Source: Leptoclinus maculatus
Taxonomy: Eukaryota > Chordata > Actinopteri > Perciformes > Stichaeidae
NCBI GenBank assembly: GCA_032191485.1
Contig: JAVDOI010000003.1
Span: 124,001 to 188,000, forward strand
Length of the DNA stretch: 64,000 nt
Direction of reading: 5' to 3'
The notes under the pieces are model-generated. The model saw nothing but the letters and a program-made list of their open reading frames with translations, was not told where the DNA came from and did no database searches. Position 1 is the first letter of the stretch; each line of letters opens with the position of its first letter. A program made the translations under genes and the position numbers. This document shows, in pieces, positions 1 to 11,320 of this stretch.

Positions 1-124
1 GCCAGATATATCACATATATCACTCTTCAACGTTTGAGTGAAGACGAATCCAGAAAGTCGTCGAGCTATTTGGGTTGTTGGCTAATGCTAACTAGCAGCT
101 AAGCTAAAGCTAAGTAGCAGCAAG

Positions 125-1656
125 ATGCCTCCCTTCTCCACGGACGACTACCACAAACTCCTGCAGAAGATTGCAGTCTTGGAAACAAAAATCCACAGAC
201 TAGAAGTAAACGTGGAGGTAAATGGACTGTGTGGGAATGATATCACTTTACCATGGACTCAAAACATTGGACAAACGCAAGCGAAGACACAGCTAACTAG
301 CACCACCAGGCCTACCAAGAAACAGGAGAGAGCAGATAATGTATCTTCAAATGGTAGTCCTCCCTGGAACGCCGAAGAGAAAATCATACCCTCAGGATGT
401 GGGAGGACGACTAACAGGCAGAGCCCAGCGCCCTGAGATTTCTGATGCGACTGGCTGGCCTGCACTACCACACAGGCAGAACTCCTCCTCAACCCCTGCA
501 CTCAGACGGACAAAGCCAAGGACAGCTGAGAAAAGCAAAACCAGCAAAAAATCTCCACAACAACCAAGCTTACAACTTCAAAACAGATTTGCTCCATTGT
601 CGCAGGATCCTAAATCTCCATCTGATGACCTGGATAAGCAGCTATCTTCTCAAAGCAGGGTAAGAACTGAGAGTAAATGTGAGAGTAAAAGGCCGCAGGG
701 AAAGCTAATGACTGGGCCTGAGACTCTGATTGTTGGTGACTATGCTGTAAAAGATGTCAGAACATTGTGCAGCAAGAATACCAAAATACTCTGCTTTCCG
801 AAAGATATGGTCTCTACCATGAGAGACAAAATCCTGGACATCGTGGCTGACCATCCCACGGTGAAAAACATCATCGTGCATACAGGAAGCTGTGATATTG
901 TGAAACAACAGTCTGAAGTTCTGAAGCGAGACTTTATTGATATGTTAAACACAGTCAGCTCTGTCAAGGCTGAGGTGTTTATCAGTGGCCCTCTTCCACC
1001 AATCAGAGGAGGAGATGAAGGATTCAGCAGGCTGTTTGCACTGAACAAATGGCTGTCAACTGCATGTACTGACCATTCAGTACATTTTATCAACAATTTC
1101 TACCTTTTCTGGGAGCGCAGACATCTTTTTAAGGCAAATGGAGTTTGCCTGAACAGGTCAGGGGTAAAACTGTTTACCTCTAACCTATTTTTCTTCCTGC
1201 GTCACCTGTCTGTTCCCACTGCCAAGGACAAGAGACAAGAGGAGTCTAAACAAGAGATAACCACACAGCATCGCCTTGGAGACTTTACGGGAAGGATGCC
1301 CCCGCCTAACGACAGCCAAGAGGAGGAGTCTCCAACCTCATCATCAGGAACCGCCTCTGATCTCCCACTTTCCCCACCCTTCCGAGAGGAGGAGTCTTTA
1401 CCTACCTCCCTCCCCAGCACCTACTTCCACCCCCCAGACTACATCCAGGTCCCTTTCCTCTCTCACACTCTCCCCATCCTCCCCCCACCTGGAGTTCACT
1501 GACTACATGAAAGAGCTGGTCATTGCTGGAACCAAACACACTCCTCGCCCCACTCCTCGACGTACAGTTCCACCTCCGCATCCAGCCACACCCCTGCCAC
1601 TGGCTCCAAGTCCTAAGCGCCGTGCCCCTCCCCCACCTGATAAAGGCAATAATTGA
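125..1656 (+). pseudogene. L2 ORF1 remnant with SGNH/esterase-like domain
   Basis: ORF1 begins at the ATG at 125 after a leader rich in GCTAA-type repeats. The first frame (125-436) starts with a predicted coiled coil (repeated Leu/Ile/Val spacing in residues 10-32). The reading frame shifts somewhere in 340-436 and continues in the frame of 339-1502, then shifts again near 1490-1500 to end at 1656 in a proline-rich tail. The central domain (about 711-1200) matches the SGNH-hydrolase-like ORF1 of CR1/L2 elements, which probably binds lipid or RNP. The block-I motif normally GDS reads GDY (735-743), and the C-terminal motif normally DGxHxNxxG reads NGVCLNRSG (from 1138), so the nucleophile Ser and the Asp/His pair all look replaced. 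Whether the loss belongs to the family or only to this copy is unknown. Confidence 0.8.
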
Positions 1657-1788
1657 TATCTTCTGGGTCCAGGCTACAAGGCTAATGACACCAATGATTC
1701 TCTCCAGGAAAAGTCGGGGCCCTGTATGCAGCTAGCCTTCTCAATTCCTGTCCTGATAGTTTATAGAAAAAGAAAGGAGAGGCTGTGA

Positions 1789-4332
1789 AGAAACAATAGT
1801 AAACCTGCAAACTTATCAAACTTAACATTCATTCCTCGTCAGCCTGTCCAAATACATTGGGCAAATAAAGCTTTAACCACATTAAACTTAGCTTTATTAA
1901 ATGTCAGGTCTCTGTCAGGAAAAATATTTTTAATCAATGATTTTATTGTTAGGCACAAACTGGACATTTTGTTTTTAACTGAAACTTGGTTAAACCAAGA
2001 TAACAGTGCAGCTGGTCTTATTGAATCAACACCTCACAACTTCAGTTTCATGAGTGAAACAAGAGCGCAGAAGAAAGGAGGTGGAGTTGCTATTTTATTT
2101 AATGATTCTCTTCAATGCAAGCAGATGTCCTTTGGTCATTTTAGTTCTTTTGAATATGTGGCTCTGAATTCCACTCAAGCTTTATTCCTAAACATTTACA
2201 GACCACCTAAATACTGTGCAACCTTCTTTGATGAGTTTACTGAACTGCTGTCGATAATCTGTATTGATTTTGACTGTGTTGTTATTGTTGGTGATTTTAA
2301 TATCCATGTTGATAATCCCCAGGACAGAGGGTCTATAGAACTATGTGGTGTCCTTGAGAACTATGATCTGACTCAGCATGTGACAGGACCCACCCACAAC
2401 AGGGGGCACACTCTGGACCTAATCATCACCAAAGGTCTAAACATTTCCAAGGTTGCTGTGACTGATGTTGCACTCTCTGATCATTTCTGTGTTTTCTTTG
2501 AGAGTGCAATCTCCTTGCACACAAATGTCCAAACCGAGGTTGTGAAAAAGCGTTACATCTCTGAAAACACCGGTGAACTATTTATTCAGAAGTACTCCTC
2601 CACACCAGCCCTCTCTTGCATCTCAGTCAATGAGCTTGTAGATAGCTTCAATTCTAAAGTTAAAAATGTTATTGATGCCATTGCACCCACTAAAGTGAAG
2701 GTTGTCTCGGGTAAGCAAAGATCTCCTTGGAGAAATGCCACGCTGGTCAGAATAGAGAAACGAGAGTGTCGGAAAGCTGAGCGCAGGTGGCGAAAAACAA
2801 ATCTCCAGGTTCACTGCGACATCTATAAAGAGAGACTTCGCAATTATAATTTGGAACTTAGAAATGCAAGGCAGTCCTTTTTCTCTGACATCATAACCAA
2901 AAGTAATAACAATACTCGCGCCTTATTTGCTACCGTCGACAGGCTAACAAACCCACCAGTGTCAGTAGCTGCTGAGCTCCAATCCACCTGGGCTTGCAAT
3001 CGATTTGCCTCCTTTTTTACTGACAAAATTAGACAAGCAGTCAGTGCCTCCACACCAACCACAGGATATGTGTTGTCCCCATCTCCGAATAACATCCATT
3101 CAAATATCATGACACAATTTCATTCAATCGACCAAAGAAGCTTAGAAGACATTATACAACATCTGAAGTCATCCTCCTGCTGCTTGGATATTCTACCAAC
3201 ACGCTTTTTCAAAGATATTTCAAACTGCATGACCACTGATCTTTTACAAATTGTAAACACATCCCTTCTCAGGTGTCTTCCCACAAGCCCTAAAAACTGC
3301 AGTTATTAAACCACTCCTAAAGAAGGCTAATTTAGACTCCGCAACAATGAAAACTTATAGGCCAATATCAAACCTCCCATTTTTAAATAGAATAATTGAA
3401 AAAGCGGTTTTTCAACAGCTGAACAACTTCTTGGCTGTAAATAACTGTTTTGATGTCTTCCAGTCAGGCTTTCGACAGCACCACAGTACTGAAACTGCTC
3501 TTGTTAAGGTTTTCAACGACATCCACTTAAACACAGACAATGGCAGAATTTCAGTCTTAGTATTACTGGATCTCAGTGCTGCATTCGACACGGTCGACCA
3601 TGACATACTACTAGAAAGACTAAAACTCTGGGTGGGACTCTCTGGCACAGCACTCAACTGGTTTGAATCCTACTTGAAGGACAGAGAATACTTTGTGTCT
3701 GTAGCTAATTACACATCAGAGCTGACTAAAATGACATGTGGTGTTCCCCAAGGTTCAATACTGGGGCCTCTTCTGTTCAACATCTACATGCTTCCACTAG
3801 CTCAGATTATGGAAAACAACAAAGTGTGTTATCATAATTATGCAGACGACACACAAATCTACATAACTATATCACCAGGGGACTATAATCCCATACAAGG
3901 GCTGGTAAATGCATTGAACAAATCAACAACTGGATGTGCCAGAACTTTCTTCAATTAAACAAAGAAAAAACAGAAGTAATTGTTTTTGGTACCAAGGACG
4001 AACAATTGAAAGTCAGCGCTCAGCTTCAATCACTGATGTTAAAAACCTCAAACCAAGCTAGAAATCTAGGTGTAGTTATGGATTCAGACCTCAACCTGAA
4101 CAGCCATATCAAGACAATTACAAAATCAGCCTCCTATCACCTGAAGAATATATCAAGGGTTAGAGGACTTATGTCTCAACAGGATTTGGAAAAACTTGTC
4201 CATGCATTTATCTTCAGTAGACTGGACTACTGTAACGGTGTGTTTACAGGTCTCTGTAACAAGTCAATCAGAAAGCTGCAGCTCGAGTCCTCACTAAGAC
4301 AAAGAAAGTGGATCACATCACTCCAGTTCTGA
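1789..4332 (+). pseudogene. L2 ORF2 remnant: AP endonuclease and reverse transcriptase
   Basis: The frame is open from 1789, after a TGA at 1786-1788, with no ATG before the endonuclease; a protein beginning at TTG 1969 is only a convention. The apurinic endonuclease domain shows LLNVRSL (near 1897), ETW (1981), GDFNIH (2292) and SDH (2479). The RT follows: YRPISNLPFLN (3356), motif A LLDLSAAFDTVDH (3564-3602), motif B GVPQGSILGPLLF (3740) and the catalytic YADD (3840-3851). A 2-bp loss near 3271 shifts frame before the RT, and another shift near 3910 precedes the C-terminal segment (3934-4332). The enzyme would nick DNA and copy the element RNA; this copy cannot make it. Confidence 0.87.
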
Positions 4333-4682
4333 GGTCTTTACACTGGCTTCCTGTCCAACAAAGAATTGACTTTAAAATCCTGCTGTTGGTTTATAAAGCA
4401 CTGAATGGTTTAGGGCCATTTTTAATGTTCAATGAATGTTTTTAATTGTTTTTAAATCTCCTTTTCTTATGCCTTATGTTTTGATGCTTTTAATGGTTTT
4501 ATGTGAAGCACTTTGAATTACCTTGTTGTTGAAATGTGCTATACAAATAAACTTGCCTTGCCTTAGCTCCAAAAATACATTAGGAATCCTACATTTCCCA
4601 TAATGCAACCAAAAGCATGTTTTCATTAAACCAGACACCTGTCTGGTGAATGCCAACATCCCTCAAACTGCATAGTCTATTC

Positions 4683-6631
4683 CAGGGGTCTTCAACGTTT
4701 TTCAGGCCAAGGACCGCCAAACTGATAGAGAGATGGAGCAGGGACCCCCGACTATATATATATATATATATGTATAAAATTGTGTTTTATATTAAACTGG
4801 GTAGTGCCATGTATGAACATACCTCTTTATTGTGCATTCAATACTAAGCTATTCAAATAATATACAGGTTCTTATATTCATGTTTTTATTTTAAACGTGC
4901 AAGGTACAGTGAGTAGGGTGGCCGTGCCACTGCCATTTATAAACATACCTTGTCAGCTGATACCAATGCCAATATCAACATTGTCTGTCAATTGCATGAT
5001 AATCATGCATACAAGCTATTCAAATTGATGTTTTCATTTTAAACAAATGTGGAAACCAAAAATGAGTGATGGCCTATTAGTGCCATTGCCATGCATAAAC
5101 ATACCTGTTATCTTGCATACAATACTAAACTATTAAAATAATGGACAGATTCATGTTTGGGAAAAAAATAATAATTTAAAATTGGCTAATCTTGTTGACG
5201 AGAGGGACCCTTAAGGGTACCTACCGGGGGGAAACAGAGTGCACACAGGTAGTTCAAATCACTTCTGAGAACGCATGAAATTATATTTTATGAGAGATCA
5301 AAAACCTACATAACGAACAAATTCTGATAAAATGGCCAATATATGCCATTTTACCCACTCAAAAACATATATATACACAAAGTACTACAACATACTACAA
5401 GTACTACCATCATTTCACCATCATTTCTCCTATTTTTCGCCAGGACACGGCGAGCTATGTTCTCCGTTACCGATCCCAACCAAAAACTACGGCACCTTCA
5501 CAGACAAAGCAGATATCAAACTGTATGCTGATTCCACCCCGAGTCCGGCGAAAGCTTCAAAATTCCTCTCCTTCAAACCATTAAAAAGTTATCAATCCAT
5601 CAGCCACATAGCAACACACAGCGAAACAGTACAAAATTTGAAACGCACCGTACCTTTTTGCAGATTTCTCCGAAGAAATTTGCCATGAGGCCAAAAGTAA
5701 TCCTTTCAGCATGTCCTCCCGCTCTCTGTATCTCATTCTGTGAAAAAAACTAGTGTCTACGCGCTTGTATGAAGGATAGGCTGTCTTTTCCATTTCAGCC
5801 AATGGTTTTGACCCTTGGGGGGGCGCGTCATGGTTTTCGATTTGTATTGGCTTAAAAATCTTTCAATCAACTCAAAGAACGTATCATTACAATCCCTGGT
5901 CATTTCCGCATCTAACACTGTGTCACATGCAAAAATCCGCCAATCAGAAGGCTCTGTAAGGTTCAAGTGAAGTCTGTAAAAATGAAAATCAGACGAGGAA
6001 AACCCCTGTTTTACAGGTTTATATGAGGCCCAGGCTCACAAAATGATGCCAAACTGCTTTATTAGATAGATTGAACAATATTAGTGATAAAAGAAGTTAA
6101 ATATATAGTTATATAGTATATAAAATTACAATAAAACAGCTGAAAGTGCTGCTTCCAAAATCAGAATTGACGCCGGCTGACCTTGGCTGACCTGTAGAAA
6201 AACATTGATACCGCTGGCCTGCTTCACTTTATCAAAGCCATTTTTTTAGAGAGACTCCTGCCATGTTGTGCTATAACTTGTGAGGGGTGATTTGGGTGTA
6301 TCTGCAAAAAAAAAAAAAGAAGAATTGCATTCTTTTCAGGCGAACCTGAAAATTTTCAATGTGAGCTGTGTGTTATGTTCATTCAGCATTAACCAGTAAC
6401 ATAAACACTGATATGTACACATATTAACACATATCACACATTTTAGTGTCATTATAACATTTTAATTATTCAAATAGACCTTGTAGTTGGAGAGATAAGT
6501 CCCTTTGAGTATGGGTAAACTATTTTCGAGCAGAGGCCTAAAAATGGGGCTAGGTAGAAAAAGGTCAACCAAAGATTTCTCGGACCCCCTGCAGTACCTC
6601 CGCGGACCTAGACCCCTGTTGAAAACCTCTG
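4683..6631. mobile_element. Non-autonomous hAT transposon
   Basis: Ends are CAGGGGTCTTCAACG at the left and, read on the other strand, CAGAGGTTTTCAACAGG at the right. The flanking 8 bp are GTCTATTC (4675-4682) and GTCTAGTC (6632-6639), a target duplication with one mismatch, as expected for hAT. Subterminal blocks on both sides carry GGACC/GGTCC motifs. The inside is AT-rich and I recognise no transposase in any frame; frames at 5332-5688 and 5581-5966 have no known motif. It probably moved with enzyme supplied in trans. Confidence 0.8.
4753..4771. repeat. (TA)n microsatellite
   Basis: Uninterrupted TA dinucleotides inside the left part of the hAT element. Confidence 0.95.
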
Positions 6632-6689
6632 GTCTAGTCCCATAAACCCTTCTTACCAGGTAGTTTTGTGCCATTGGTGAATCGGGATT

Positions 6690-7005
6690 AGTAAAGACAT
6701 ATCAGACCAAAGATGCTGTCTTCAACAACTAAGAGGTGTCTGGCACCAGCTCCAGCAAACACATTTCACCTCTTGGGCACTGCCAAGGCGCCCTTGAGCA
6801 AGGCCCCAAACCCCTTACTGCTTAGGGCCTTACATGCAGAAGCCCAATCAATTTAACATCTCTCCATGACTACTGCATGTCTATGGGCCCTGTGTGTGCA
6901 AGCGTGTATTTTAGGCCTGTGTGTGTGTGTAAATATGACAATAGGGTGAACATTTCTTTTTTTAATAATAAAGTTCATCTTCATCTTCTTCTTCAGAAGC
7001 ATCTT
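6690..7005 (+). repeat. Dispersed SINE/LINE-tail-like repeat with TTC-rich end
   Basis: The segment includes a block about CCCTTGAGCAAGG (6792) and ends with AATAATAAAG followed by TTCATCTTCATCTTCTTCTTC-like triplets, the structure of the 3' end of a retroposed element. It resembles a repeat I recall as common in perciform fish, but I cannot give its name and see no RNA polymerase III promoter boxes with confidence. Confidence 0.45.
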
Positions 7006-7424
7006 CTGTCAACCCTTTCTTCAAAGTGCACTTCCCAAAGGCCAGGAAGGCTGAATACAGATCAAAACCAGTGAAGACTGAGCTAACATCCTGTAACATT
7101 TCTTTATTTTTCCCCAGAAACAAATCCATAACATGTTGTATTTTCTATTGTGCTTCAGTTTCAGAACGCTTTCAACACACAATAAATACAGTAAAGAAAT
7201 AAACAAATCAACCGGAAAAACAATACATTTTATTAACTGAAAAATGTGTTGTTTTATCTTTTATAATTGGTTTATATAATGCACTTTAAAATGAAAAAAA
7301 TATTTGTATATGTCAAATATTGCACTTACCTTGCAACAGCTGGATACTTGTGATGTCACGATATCAGGCGAGAATAGCGGGATCACACAAAAATCCATCT
7401 TGTCAGCCTTCAAGTAATGTGTTT

Positions 7425-7515
7425 GTAAAGGATAAAGGATAAAGGATGTTTATTGTCATTGTAAAAACATACAACGAAATTAAGTTGGCGACTCAGTCAG
7501 TACAGCAGCAACAGT
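7425..7515 (-). repeat. LINE 3' end fragment
   Basis: Read on the minus strand it runs AATTTCGTTGTATG, then ACAATGACAATAAA, then a short ATCCTTT repeat. This order (conserved stem, AATAAA, microsatellite tail) is typical of 3' ends of fish LINEs of the CR1/Rex1 kind. Only the terminal piece is present. Confidence 0.5.
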
Positions 7516-7622
7516 TAAAAGGTGTATGTGTTCAGTAAGCCAGCACACAGACCAATCAGCTGTGAGGATCTACTGGTTTAGGTGTGCATGAGAGGACACA
7601 GAGACCGACAGTTCGTTCCAAA

Positions 7623-7655
7623 CAACAATGGAGGCTCCTAAAGCCTCCATTGTTG
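7623..7655. repeat. Perfect 14-bp inverted repeat, 5-nt loop
   Basis: CAACAATGGAGGCT (7623-7636) and its exact complement AGCCTCCATTGTTG (7642-7655) are separated by CCTAA. The surrounding 7520-7850 has the look of dispersed fish repeat sequence. No poly-T or ORF suggests a defined function. Confidence 0.8.
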
Positions 7656-10474
7656 CTGCAATAGATGGCAACGGTCAAAATGTCAAACTGAAGACCTCAA
7701 AACTGACTGGTATAGACTTCTATACAATCTGACTTTTGCAACCGGAGGAGTCGCCCCCTGCGGGTCAGTAGAGAGAATGCAGGTTTTAGACACTTCCGCA
7801 TCGACTTCACTCGGCAGAAACAGAGGTTGACGCCCCTGTGTGTGCATTTACTCAAAGAAATGCACACACACTCTTTAAGGCACACACTCGCACTCTTTAT
7901 TTTGTTAGTTTAGTTATTTAGTTAGATTAATATGTGTTTCACCATTATTATCTTAATAATGAATGTATGTGGAATATACACGCTGGTCTGTGTAATGTCG
8001 CATCAGAGTGAATTATGCCAACCTCTGCTCTGTGGAGAACTCCCAAATCCTTCAACTTACTAGCTATTGATATGGTAATAGTTATCAATTTAAATAATAA
8101 TCAGGGTTCCAGATTGATTGTTGAGTATATTTTATGATTTCATGAGGTGAGGCCCAGAGGTGATTTAATTAATCTAAATTAAAATAATATTATTCAATAC
8201 AATAATAATTTTTTATAATTAATAAATACTTTTTTAATGCCTTTTGACCTACTTCACCTAGTTTTGGTGCGTAATATCAAATGATAATTGTATTAACAAA
8301 TTCTATTGATTAATTTGCTTCTAACCAGATATGCGCATACCTGCATCCCCAAAAACAGTGTAATTAAAATATAGAGCTTGCACTATGATCAAAATACACT
8401 GCGAATACAAAAAATACAGTACTATACACCACAGGTACAGACCCAGAAACAGTTGGTGAAGAGCAGGACTGAGACAGAGGGGTGTTACCATAATTGGTAT
8501 TGCAGCGTAATATTGTGTAATATGTGAAATAAGATAATTTTGGAAAAACAAGAACAATTCCAGTTGTGGCACATTATGTTCAGACTTCAGTGTGCCTTTG
8601 GACACAGAATAAATTCAAGTCTGCTGAACTAGTACAAGTAAAAAAACTGTTAGCTTCAGGTAATTTAAGAAGTGTCATTCCTCTTAAGACGTCATAGAAG
8701 TTCACATTCAAGTTTTGCCACCAGTGAACATATGACCACTATAATTTAATCTGGATGAACAGGAAGTCCTAAATAATGAAGATGGGACTCTCATCTCTGT
8801 AGCAGTCCCACGTTATAATTACACACTGATGCATGATGCCGATTCAAACATACAAGAGGGATTTTTCCACTTAGTTTCAGGAGCTCTGCAATGCACTCTG
8901 ACATTCATGGATGGATTGTTTTATTGACTACAATATAATATTCAAGAGATATTAAGCTTTAGAGATGATATGAAAATATACTTTCCTTTCTCAGTACAGA
9001 TCAAATACGCACTGAGACATTTTCCACCCAGGCCTGTAGATAATCCGTGGCTCACTTTAGGTGTCTATTTCATTTCCTTCAATGAAATATAAATTCTAAC
9101 AGCAAAAGACAGTAAATCAAGACGTAAACAGACCTTGTGAGTCTCGCTCTGGAATCATGGCTAGTGTGATCCCACCACAAGATGGTCTCGACTTTCGTTT
9201 TTCTTGTGTAGTATAAATGGACTATAAGTGCATTTGTTGTACCAGCCTGTGTTGTACAATGTCAATAAATGTTAATTCAACATTGAACAACACAAAGACT
9301 CTACAGCCATGCCAGCAGCTCTGTGAGACTGTACTTAGGCACAGTGGTGCTTTGAGCTAAATGCTAATGTCAGAATGCTGAGGTCCTCAAAATGGCATCG
9401 ATTGCATTTTTGGGAAAATAATTGTCTGTACAAAATGTCTTGGAAATCCATGAAATAATTATCAAGATAATATCCAATTCCACGATATGATGATGATGGT
9501 CACAATTCGATTTCATTTTCGATTTCAACACTTTTTTCCAGCACTGACGGCTATGCCTCTGTTGGACTATGGAGTCTTGTTTTGTAAAGGTCAACAGATT
9601 ATTGGTTTAATGGCCCGACATTTACATTTTCAAATGATTCTTTATGAAGATAGGCCCACATGGTCATAAGGCCAGTCAAATTTAAATAAATGTAAATTTC
9701 CCCAACATTTTTTCTTTAACTTGCCATATCAAATCTGTCCATACCCTTAACCATAACACAGTTGCCATGAGCATCGTTTGTAGAATTAAAAAAAAAGAAA
9801 TGTTGTTGCATCGTCCCATATCAGTGAATTTGTGTGGTGATATAACATTTTCAGGAGGAAATGAGAAGCCACACGAAACACATGAAAACTTCTGGGCACA
9901 TTCATTCTTGACAGTAAATTAATCCTTTGAAAATGAACGACACCATGCTTGAAGAATAGTTCAAGGACCATAATATTGTTTGTTCTGTCCAACACCTAAA
10001 CATCATCTTCTTTATTTCTCTGGATCTTCATTCACGTATTGCTTAGTTTCAAACATAAAGTGTGAGTATGTATGACTTGTTAGAGATAAAAGTGTTTTGA
10101 CAGCCGTGACTTGGAAACAGCGGCTGCTAAAATGCATTAACGTCTGTCAGGCCCTTACCCTGAGTCAAATTTTTTGTTGTTAAATGTGAAGCACTGTCAC
10201 AATCCTGCAAAGTGTCAACCAAGCAAGTTTAAAAGGCTCAGTCACATTCAAAATGTCAACAAGACATAGGTCAATAAAGGTTCAGTCTGATATCGTGTTG
10301 ATGCACTTTGCTAAGCTATACACGACACAAACTGAAAATGAACAGAAACTGCATTCTTTCAAGACAAGTATGCTTTATTTTCTCTTAATGACCCATTGAG
10401 CTTCAGTTAAGCATTTAATTGTAAAGCCTGTTTACAATTGAACTTTAAAAATACCTCCATTGGCTTCCACTTAA
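7656..10474. other. No gene seen
   Basis: AT-rich DNA with many short frames, none with recognisable motifs. 7735-7830 resembles a dispersed repeat. At 9209 there is TATAAAT and at 9261 AATAAA on the plus strand, about 50 bp apart, which recalls a small LTR, but I could not find matching ends or a target duplication. Confidence 0.5.
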
Positions 10475-10760
10475 AGATGATGATATTCCAGCAGCCCTGT
10501 GTTTAGCGGGGGCTCATCTGATGAAAAATTGCTGTTGCCGGGCACCCTGGGAAGTATCAGCACTAATAAGCATTTTCATTTGAAATAAAGCATCCTATTA
10601 ATCTCAATGGTGAGGCCCCCCGACTGCTAAAATGAACATAATTTATTGCATGTGCAAATGAGCCCCAATACATAAAAATCAACAACAGAGCGGAGAAGCA
10701 ATTGTCTACATTTTATAGCATGCTCCAGCTGATGATGAATAGTAATGTAATTTCACTGTA
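10475..10760. promoter_or_regulatory. Candidate conserved non-coding element
   Basis: About 290 bp of balanced-composition, non-repetitive sequence rich in homeodomain-type TAAT/ATTA cores (for example CTAATAAG at 10563, TATTAATC at 10595) and an octamer-like TGTGCAAAT (about 10651). There are no long frames. The texture is that of vertebrate developmental enhancers in gene deserts. This is inference from composition only. Confidence 0.25.
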
Positions 10761-10820
10761 GATGTTAAGTTGATAATAATTGTGTAAAAAGTGTGTGTAT
10801 CTGTGAGTTCAGAGACCTTT

Positions 10821-11127
10821 TGTCACAGCCCGGCTCAGAGACTGGAACAAAACAGGGAGACAAAGAGCTGGTGGCCAAAAGTAGTAATTTAATTGGTCTC
10901 ACTACAAACACAATGTTAATAGTACTTTCACAAAATCAGCAACAACTATGGTGAGCCCGTCAACAAAGGTCCTCCTTCCAGCTCTCTCCCTGCCAACTGG
11001 AAAGGGTTTTCAAGGATGAGCCACACCGGCACAGGTGAGACTCATCCTGCTGACGATCCTCCACTCAGCACCTGTAACAGATTAACAGCACCGGCCACTA
11101 GTGTAGCATAGGAGGAGGGTCGTCACA
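10821..11127 (-). repeat. 3' LTR of the gypsy element
   Basis: On the minus strand it starts TGTGACGACCC and ends GCTGTGACA, so it has the TG...CA ends of an LTR. The polypurine tract adjoins its start. The first 31 bp recur with one mismatch at 13207-13237, which identifies it as an LTR independently of the coding region. Confidence 0.88.
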
Positions 11128-11136
11128 CCCCCCCCC
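11128..11136 (-). promoter_or_regulatory. Polypurine tract (plus-strand primer site)
   Basis: Nine G residues on the minus strand, preceded by TTTTAT, directly abut the TGTGACG start of the 3' LTR. This is the expected position of the primer for second-strand DNA synthesis. Confidence 0.7.
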
Positions 11137-11320
11137 ATAAAAACAGGGTTCCCACCAGGAATCACAATATTTGGCAACCTACAACGCCTATACTGTACTC
11201 ACTGATTCTGAACCAAACCCTGCAGATCTCCCTCCTGTAAGCCAGCACATATAAGCAACTTTTAGAGTGGCAGAGGAAAAGGAGACGGAAAATCATGAAC
11301 AATGCAGAACAGTTAACATC

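Larger units (their letters stand above)
1..4564 (+). mobile_element. L2-clade LINE, copy A (near full length, inactive)
   Basis: Non-LTR retrotransposon with 5' leader, ORF1, ORF2 and a 3' end in which a conserved block just before the tail (AATGTGCTATACAAATAAA, about 4533-4551) is followed by a short CTTGC/CTTGCC repeat. The 5' end may lie outside the window. ORF1 is broken by at least two frameshifts and ORF2 by at least two more. Compared with the second copy at 38659-40325, this one lost about 320 bp near 4417, at the junction of the last coding segment and the 3' UTR, and lost 2 bp (TC) near 3271. L2 elements move by target-primed reverse transcription. The assignment to L2 rests on the ORF1 esterase-like domain, the RT sequence and the 3' end; the exact family cannot be named by eye. 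Confidence 0.88.

Noticed and set aside
5332..5688. 118-codon frame inside the hAT at 4683
   Set aside because: Has no transposase or BED motif; overlapping frames of similar length on both strands suggest chance.
9130..9310. TATAAAT followed by AATAAA as a possible solo LTR
   Set aside because: No TG...CA ends with matching flanks could be found.
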